64,000 nt of DNA, from the NCBI RefSeq assembly GCF_016906305.1, contig NZ_JADDOL010000008.1:1-64000 (forward strand), read 5' to 3'. Source of the DNA: Alloalcanivorax marinus (GTDB lineage: Bacteria > Pseudomonadota > Gammaproteobacteria > Pseudomonadales > Alcanivoracaceae). The notes below the pieces were generated by a model. The model was not told the origin of the DNA. It worked only from the letters and a program-made list of their open reading frames with translations, and did no database searches. Of this stretch, positions 59,150 through 64,000 are shown one piece after another (position 1 is the first letter of the stretch; every line of letters begins with the position of its first letter). The position numbers and the translations under genes were made by a program.

Positions 59150-60619
59150 ATGACCGACTCTCCCCTGGCCCTGGCCGACGCGGGCCTGCTGCGCGCGCAA
59201 AGCTACATCGACGGCCACTGGCGGGACGCCGACGGCGGCGCCCGCTTTCCGGTGCGCGACCCGGCGGACCGGAGCCTGATCACCCAGGTGGCGGACGCCG
59301 GCGCCACGGACACCGACCGCGCCATCGACGCCGCCGCCCGGGCCCTGCCCGCCTGGCGCCAACGGCCCGCCAAAGAACGCTCGCGGATCCTGCACCGCTG
59401 GTTCGACCTGATGCTCCAGCACAAGGAAGACCTGGCGCGGCTGCTCAGCCGCGAACAGGGCAAGCCGCTGGCGGAAAGCCGGGGCGAAATCGACTACGCG
59501 GCCGGCTTTATCGAGTGGTTCGCCGAGGAGGCCAAACGCGTCAACGGCGAGCTGCTGGCCGGCGACCGGCCAGGCCGGCGGCTGGTCACGCTCAAGCAGC
59601 CGGTGGGCGTGGTAGCGGCCATCACCCCCTGGAACTTCCCCTGCGCCATGGTCACCCGCAAGGCGGGCCCGGCCCTGGCGGCGGGCTGCACCCTGGTGCT
59701 CAAGCCGGATCCGGAAACGCCGCTGTCGGCGCTGGCCCTGGCCGAGCTGGCCCGGCGCGCCGGCCTGCCCGCCGGGGTGTTCAACGTGGTGCCCGGCCGC
59801 GACGCCGCCGCCATCGGCGCCCGCCTCACCGGCGACCCGAGGGTGCGCAAGCTGTCGTTCACCGGCTCCACGGCGGTGGGCAAACGGCTGATGGCGCAAT
59901 GTGCGGACACGGTGAAGAAGCTGAGCCTGGAGCTGGGTGGCAACGCCCCTTTCATCGTGTTCGACGACGCCAACCTGGACGCCGCCGTTGAAGGCGCCCT
60001 GGCCTCGAAGTTCCGCAACAGCGGCCAGACCTGCGTGTGCACCAACCGTTTTCTGGTCCAGGACGGCATCCACGATGCCTTCTGCGAGAAACTGGCGCGG
60101 GCGGTGGAGGCGTTGAAGGTGGGCCCCGCCGGCGACGAGCACGCTCGGCAGGGCCCGTTGATCCACGCCGGCGCCCTCGACAAGGTGCAAACGCACGTGG
60201 ATGACGCCCTGGCGGGCGGCGCCCGGCTGTTGTGCGGCGGCGGCCCCCATGCGTTGGGCGGCGGCTTCTTTCAGCCCACCGTGCTCAGCGGTGTCACCCC
60301 GGCCATGCGCGTGGCCCGGGAGGAGACCTTCGGCCCCCTGGCGCCGGTGTTCCGCTTCCACGACGAGGCCGAGGCGCTGGCCCTGGCCAACGACACGCCC
60401 TCCGGGCTGGCCGCCTATGTGTACAGCGGCGATCTCGGGCGTGCCTGGCGGCTGGCGGAGGCGCTGGAATATGGCATGGTCGGCGTCAACGAAGGTATCA
60501 TCTCCACCGAACTGGCCCCCTTCGGCGGCATCAAGGAATCCGGGCTGGGCCGCGAAGGCTCCCGCCACGGTATCGATGACTATCTGGAACTGAAATACCT
60601 GTGCGTGGCGGATCCGTAA
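59150..60619 (+). CDS. gabD: Succinate-semialdehyde dehydrogenase (GabD-like)
   Basis: An NAD(P)-dependent aldehyde dehydrogenase of 489 residues. VVAAITPWNFPCAMVTRKAG, FTGSTAVGKRLMAQC, LELGGNAPFIVFDDAN and NSGQTCVCTNRFLVQ (catalytic Cys) match GabD. Located after hpaI, it should oxidise the succinic semialdehyde to succinate and so complete the pathway. AAGGAA lies before the ATG. Confidence 0.93.
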   Translation: MTDSPLALADAGLLRAQSYIDGHWRDADGGARFPVRDPADRSLITQVADAGATDTDRAIDAAARALPAWRQRPAKERSRILHRWFDLMLQHKEDLARLLSREQGKPLAESRGEIDYAAGFIEWFAEEAKRVNGELLAGDRPGRRLVTLKQPVGVVAAITPWNFPCAMVTRKAGPALAAGCTLVLKPDPETPLSALALAELARRAGLPAGVFNVVPGRDAAAIGARLTGDPRVRKLSFTGSTAVGKRLMAQCADTVKKLSLELGGNAPFIVFDDANLDAAVEGALASKFRNSGQTCVCTNRFLVQDGIHDAFCEKLARAVEALKVGPAGDEHARQGPLIHAGALDKVQTHVDDALAGGARLLCGGGPHALGGGFFQPTVLSGVTPAMRVAREETFGPLAPVFRFHDEAEALALANDTPSGLAAYVYSGDLGRAWRLAEALEYGMVGVNEGIISTELAPFGGIKESGLGREGSRHGIDDYLELKYLCVADP

Positions 60620-60657
60620 ACCTTCACCGCGCCGCATCCGAGGAGCACCCCGACCGC

Positions 60658-61086
60658 ATGGCCAAACCCACGCCTTCTTTGACCGTGGCCCTGCTTCAGG
60701 CCCGCGAGGCCGCCATGGGCTTTTTCCGTCCCCTGCTCAACGAGCACGGCCTTACCGAGCAGCAATGGCGCGTGATCCGCATCCTCAAGGAGGTCCCGGA
60801 CCACCAGTTGGAGAGCCGCGAACTGGCGGAAATCGCCTGTATCCTGCGTCCCAGCCTCACCGGCGTGCTGGTGCGTCTGGAGAAAACCGGCTACGTGAAA
60901 CGCTGGAAGCCCGCTAATGACCAGCGCCGGCTGTGCGTGGCCCTGACCGAGGCCGGCCATCGCCTGTTCGATACCATGAGCGGCGATATGCACAAGCAAT
61001 ACCGCCGCATCAAACGCCAGCTCGGCGCCGACAACTACAAGACCCTGATGACGCTGCTCGAACAATTGCAGCGCGTGGAACCCTAG
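60658..61086 (+). CDS. hpaR: MarR-family repressor HpaR
   Basis: A 142-residue MarR-type winged-helix regulator. MGFFRPLLNEHGLTEQQWRV, RELAEIACILRPSLTGVLVR (recognition helix region) and ANDQRRLCVALTEAG fit HpaR. It is the homoprotocatechuate operon repressor, relieved by pathway aromatic acids. ATG 60658 is chosen (GAGGAG upstream). It is the last gene of the operon; candidate operators are 49981-49996 and 53056-53071. It overlaps the convergent terC gene by 4 bp. Confidence 0.92.
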   Translation: MAKPTPSLTVALLQAREAAMGFFRPLLNEHGLTEQQWRVIRILKEVPDHQLESRELAEIACILRPSLTGVLVRLEKTGYVKRWKPANDQRRLCVALTEAGHRLFDTMSGDMHKQYRRIKRQLGADNYKTLMTLLEQLQRVEP

Positions 61087-61820
61087 GGTTTGCTCACACT
61101 GCTTTTGCGTTTGGCGCGCACGCGCAGGTTGAGCATCTCCACGCCGAAGCTGAACGCCATGGCGAAGTAGATATAGCCCTTGGGAATGTGGAATTCCAGG
61201 CCGTCGGCGATCAGCGCGGTGCCCACCAGCACCAGGAACGACAACGCCAGCATCTTGAGGGTCGGGTGCTCGGTGATGAAGCGGCCGATGGCGTTGGCGA
61301 AGGCCATCATGAAGCCCACCGCGATGATCACCGCGATCACCATCACCTCGATGTGGTTGGCCATGCCCACGGCGGTGATCACCGAGTCCAGCGAGAACAC
61401 CATGTCGAGCACGGCGATCTGAATCAGGATCGCGATGAACGACGCCCCCGCCTTGGGCTTGGCCAGCTCCGGCTGCTCATCGGCGTCCTCGATGGAGTGG
61501 TGGATTTCCAGCACCGACTTCGCCAGCAGGAACAGGCCGCCAAGGAGCAAAACCAGATCACGCCCGGAAATGCCCTGCCCCAGCACGGTGAACAAATCCG
61601 CGGTGAGCTTGGTGAGCCAGGCCAGGGAGGCCAGCAGCAGCAACCGCATCACCATGGCCATGGACAGCCCGATAAAGCGGGCCTTGGGGCGCTGCTTCTC
61701 CGGCAGCCGGTCCACCAGGATGGACAAAAAGATAATGTTGTCGATGCCCAGTACGATCTCCAGGGCGGTCAGGGTGGCCAGGGCAATCCAGGCCTCCGGC
61801 GAGGTCATCCATTCCAGCAT
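61083..61820 (-). CDS. TerC-family integral membrane protein
   Basis: A 245-residue membrane protein with about seven helices. The TerC motifs are present: LEIVLGIDNIIFLSILVDRL (with the conserved ExxxGxDN) and VLDMVFSLDSVITAVGM. The family includes the tellurite-resistance TerC and manganese exporters such as Alx; the function here is not certain. It converges with hpaR. Confidence 0.88.
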   Translation of the reverse strand: MLEWMTSPEAWIALATLTALEIVLGIDNIIFLSILVDRLPEKQRPKARFIGLSMAMVMRLLLLASLAWLTKLTADLFTVLGQGISGRDLVLLLGGLFLLAKSVLEIHHSIEDADEQPELAKPKAGASFIAILIQIAVLDMVFSLDSVITAVGMANHIEVMVIAVIIAVGFMMAFANAIGRFITEHPTLKMLALSFLVLVGTALIADGLEFHIPKGYIYFAMAFSFGVEMLNLRVRAKRKSSVSKP

Positions 61821-61873
61821 TTCGGGTCTCCGTTAAGGCCGCCGGGCCCGGTGGCGCGGCGGCGTCGTGAAAT

Positions 61874-63355
61874 TTACACCAGTGCCCGGGCCAGACGCGC
61901 GGCCACGTCGCGATCCAGGTAGCCCAGCCGCACCCGCCGCTTGGTCAGGCCGCCACCGGCGGTGTCCACCTCCAGGGCGGTCATGCGGTAGCGGCGGTCG
62001 AACGGGGAGCGGGTCAGGCGCACGGTCTGGATGCGGTTGCGCGGCACCACCGCCAGTCGCCGCCACAGCCAGCCACGATGAAACAGCAACAGGTCCGGGG
62101 TCAGCGCCCAGCGCGTATAGCGGGCGTACAAGTGGCCGTGCAGCAAAGCCACCGGCAGCCCGGCGGGCAGCACCGCCAGGCCCGGCCAGCCCCACCACCA
62201 CAGCGCCGGCGGCAGACTCAGCAGCGCCCAGCACCACAGCCAAAGGCGGGTGAGCCGGTAGCGGGTGCGCGCCGACAGCGGCCGCCATTGCGGCTCGCGG
62301 CGAGCCAGCCCGGGCAAGGCCCGGTCGATCAACGCCGGGGCCCGGTCCGCCGGGCAGATCGGCGCCAGCGGTCGGGCACCGTCGCCACGATCCGTGTCGC
62401 CGGCCCCGCCGGCCAGGTCCACCTGCAGAGCCACGCGGCCGAACAGGCGGTGCAGCGGCGTGGCCAGCTGGTGTACCACCTGCACCCGCGCCAGCCTCAG
62501 TGTCACCGCATGGCGGGTAAAGAGCCCGTGGCGGGCACGCAGGTCGCCCCCGGCCTGTTCCAGCACATAGCCGTGGTAGCGGACCAGGGCGCTGAGCACG
62601 GACAGCGCCTTGCCCACCAGCAGCACGCCGATCACGGTGCCCACCACCAGCAGCACCTTGAGCATCAGGCCCAGCTCGCTCACATAGCGCAGGCCGGCGT
62701 CCCGCAACGCCGGGCCCACCAGCCGTTCCAGCAGGTCCACCCCCAGCACCTGGATCAGGGAGCCGAGCACCGCGCCCAGCCAGAACAGATTGCGGTTATC
62801 GATCAGGCCCATGCGGATCAGTTCGCCCGGCGGCAGCCGCAGTAGCACCTCGGTCTCCGCGGCGGGCGGCGCGTCGCCCGCCTCCGCGCCGGCGTCCGCC
62901 TCCAAGGCCCGGCGGCGGGCGAATACCGCCTCGCTGAGGCGCGCCGCCTGCGCCAGCGACAGTACCCGCAGCGTGGCCTCGGCGCCGCCGCCGCTGGAGG
63001 TCTCCACCTTCACATCGGCCACGCCCAGCAGGCGGTGCAGCGGATTGCGCCGGGTGTCCAGGTTTTCGATGCGGCGGTAATCGATCTGCCGCAGGTTGCG
63101 GAAGATCAGACCTTCGCGGATCACCAGCCCGTCCGGACCGGTGTCGTAGCGGTACACCCATTGGTGCCAGAGCCCGGCCAGCGGGCCGATCAGGATCAGC
63201 GGCAGCAGCGCCCACAGGCCGCCGCCCCACTCGGCGCCCAGCGCCAGGGCGGCCAGGGCGGGCAGCGCCGCGCCCAGCCCGCCGGAGAGGTAAAACACCC
63301 AGCTGAGCGGATGCAGGCGCTGTTCGGGAATCGGATGGCCGTCTTCATACCGCAT
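61874..63355 (-). CDS. PH-domain membrane protein, YdbT-like
   Basis: A 493-residue protein with several membrane segments and repeated bacterial PH (bPH2) domains. DGLVIREGLIFRNLRQIDYR (near residue 65) and LFTRHAVTLRLARVQVVHQL (near 300) are the two clearest copies, and a third lies near 415 (HRGWLWRRLAVVPRNRIQTV). Function unknown. ATG 63355 has GAGGGCG upstream and overlaps the preceding gene's stop by 11 bp. Confidence 0.85.
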   Translation of the reverse strand: MRYEDGHPIPEQRLHPLSWVFYLSGGLGAALPALAALALGAEWGGGLWALLPLILIGPLAGLWHQWVYRYDTGPDGLVIREGLIFRNLRQIDYRRIENLDTRRNPLHRLLGVADVKVETSSGGGAEATLRVLSLAQAARLSEAVFARRRALEADAGAEAGDAPPAAETEVLLRLPPGELIRMGLIDNRNLFWLGAVLGSLIQVLGVDLLERLVGPALRDAGLRYVSELGLMLKVLLVVGTVIGVLLVGKALSVLSALVRYHGYVLEQAGGDLRARHGLFTRHAVTLRLARVQVVHQLATPLHRLFGRVALQVDLAGGAGDTDRGDGARPLAPICPADRAPALIDRALPGLARREPQWRPLSARTRYRLTRLWLWCWALLSLPPALWWWGWPGLAVLPAGLPVALLHGHLYARYTRWALTPDLLLFHRGWLWRRLAVVPRNRIQTVRLTRSPFDRRYRMTALEVDTAGGGLTKRRVRLGYLDRDVAARLARALV

Positions 63356-63818
63356 CGCCGTCGCCCTCATCGAGCAGCTGGCGGCGCAGCGCCCGCGCCC
63401 GGTCGTCGGCGAGTCCCGGCAGGCTGTTGACGGTGAAGCGGCTGCCGGCGGTGTAGAGTCTCAGGGTGGCGACGCCGAAGGCGCGCTGCAGCGGGCCCTG
63501 GCTGATGTCGGAGTGCTGAACACGCACCCGCGGCACGATGATACGGTGGCGCCACAGAATGCCGTGCTCGATGGTCAGGCCGTGCTCGTCCAGGCGGTAG
63601 CGCAGGCGGGCGTGGGCCTTCGCGGGCAGCCACAGGGCCAGCCCCGCCGCCACCGCCAGCAGCCCGCCCACCAGGGCGAGCACCGGCCCCAGCCAGGCAC
63701 CACCGGCCAACAGCGGCACCGTCACCCCCACCATCACCAGGGCGGCCACCGCCACCCCGGCCAGGGCCTGCAGGCGCCAGACCGCTACCGTGCCCCGGTC
63801 CACCGATTGAAACCCCAT
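63345..63818 (-). CDS. PH-domain membrane protein, YdbS-like
   Basis: A 157-residue protein with two membrane helices (LAGVAVAALVMVGVTVPLLA, LGPVLALVGGLLAVAAGLAL) and one bPH2 domain (LTIEHGILWRHRIIVPRVRV, HSDISQGPLQRAFGVATLRL). It pairs with the YdbT-like gene through an overlap, as in other YdbS-YdbT pairs. Function unknown. Confidence 0.85.
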   Translation of the reverse strand: MGFQSVDRGTVAVWRLQALAGVAVAALVMVGVTVPLLAGGAWLGPVLALVGGLLAVAAGLALWLPAKAHARLRYRLDEHGLTIEHGILWRHRIIVPRVRVQHSDISQGPLQRAFGVATLRLYTAGSRFTVNSLPGLADDRARALRRQLLDEGDGDAV

Positions 63819-63862
63819 GCGTGCGTCCCCGTCGCCGTCGCGAAAGGGCCCATTACAGCGGA

Positions 63863-64000
63863 TTATTGATCGCCCGCCAATTGCTCCCGGCGCAGGGACT
63901 CCATCATCTTGCGCAGACGGCGGCGGTCCAGGCGGCCGGCCATGCGGCGGCTGTCCCAGGTGGCCGGCACCAGACGGTGTCCGTTCTCGACATGCTCGAT
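63863..64000 (-). CDS. C-terminal fragment of an unrecognised gene, cut by the window edge
   Basis: An open frame from the window edge to TAA at 63863. The visible 45 residues end RLRKMMESLRREQLAGDQ and are Arg-rich and helical; upstream is HVENGHRLVPATWDSRR. Codon use is genome-like, and the gene ends 44 bp before the YdbS-like start, so it could be the upstream member of the operon. I cannot identify it. Confidence 0.55.
   Translation of the reverse strand: MEHVENGHRLVPATWDSRRMAGRLDRRRLRKMMESLRREQLAGDQ

Overview
This is a contiguous stretch of a high-GC (about two-thirds G+C) gammaproteobacterial chromosome, densely packed with genes. RstA/RstB-type and RimK/RimB-type genes, a long NrdA with two ATP-cone regions next to a Pseudomonas-like NrdB, an HpaA/HpaR-controlled homoprotocatechuate pathway and Pseudomonas-style REP hairpins (GTAGGAGCGGCTTTAGCCGCGA type) fit the Pseudomonadales/Oceanospirillales. 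Alcanivoracaceae is my best guess, but no rRNA or other phylogenetic marker is present to prove it. I see no rRNA, tRNA, CRISPR array, transposase or prophage.

Layout. 1-435 is a repeat-rich intergenic stretch. 436-12830 holds chromate transporter ChrA, RecQ, a ParD/ParE-like toxin-antitoxin pair, PanB, a metallophosphoesterase lipoprotein, RhlE helicase, an MHS-family transporter, a PrpE-like acyl-CoA synthetase and a rhodanese. 12835-16502 holds an App1-type phosphatase and a RimB-RimK-aspartoacylase operon. 16635-22924 holds argG, RNase T, monothiol glutaredoxin, an orphan hydantoinase B and the argDF pair. 22928-29208 holds two overlapping diguanylate cyclase genes and an RstA/RstB-type two-component system followed by glpK. 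29209-34367 holds the nrdAB class Ia ribonucleotide reductase with a long regulatory leader, plus a small acidic protein. 34527-47010 holds an acetolactate-synthase-type enzyme, a GH114-type secreted glycosidase, a 5'-nucleotidase lipoprotein, DinB, a CPA2 antiporter, an AraC/sterol-hydroxylase divergent pair and two Tat-lipoprotein phosphatases.

The most coherent system is 47027-61086: a TRAP transporter (dctPQM), a MobA-like FAD aromatic monooxygenase, the activator HpaA, and the meta-cleavage operon hpaG1-hpaG2-hpaE-hpaD-hpaF-hpaH-hpaI-SSADH-hpaR. Together these would import a hydroxyphenylacetate, hydroxylate it to homoprotocatechuate, cleave the ring, and deliver pyruvate plus succinate. 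The two-component hydroxylase HpaBC is absent; the single-chain monooxygenase sits in its place. An identical palindrome, CATTAA-N4-TTAATG, occurs in both divergent promoter regions (49981-49996 and 53056-53071). It is a strong candidate HpaR operator and ties the transporter and monooxygenase to the hpa regulon.

Other highlights are an Arg-rich ORF embedded in the nrdB 5' end whose frame carries the genome-like GC3 bias; a perfect intrinsic-terminator hairpin between a good promoter and the argD start codon, with a perfect DnaA box overlapping the -10; NrdR-type boxes and a DnaA box upstream of nrdA; and a Pho-box-like sequence before the phosphatase pair. The window ends with TerC, a YdbT/YdbS-like PH-domain pair and the truncated 3' end of an unrecognised gene.
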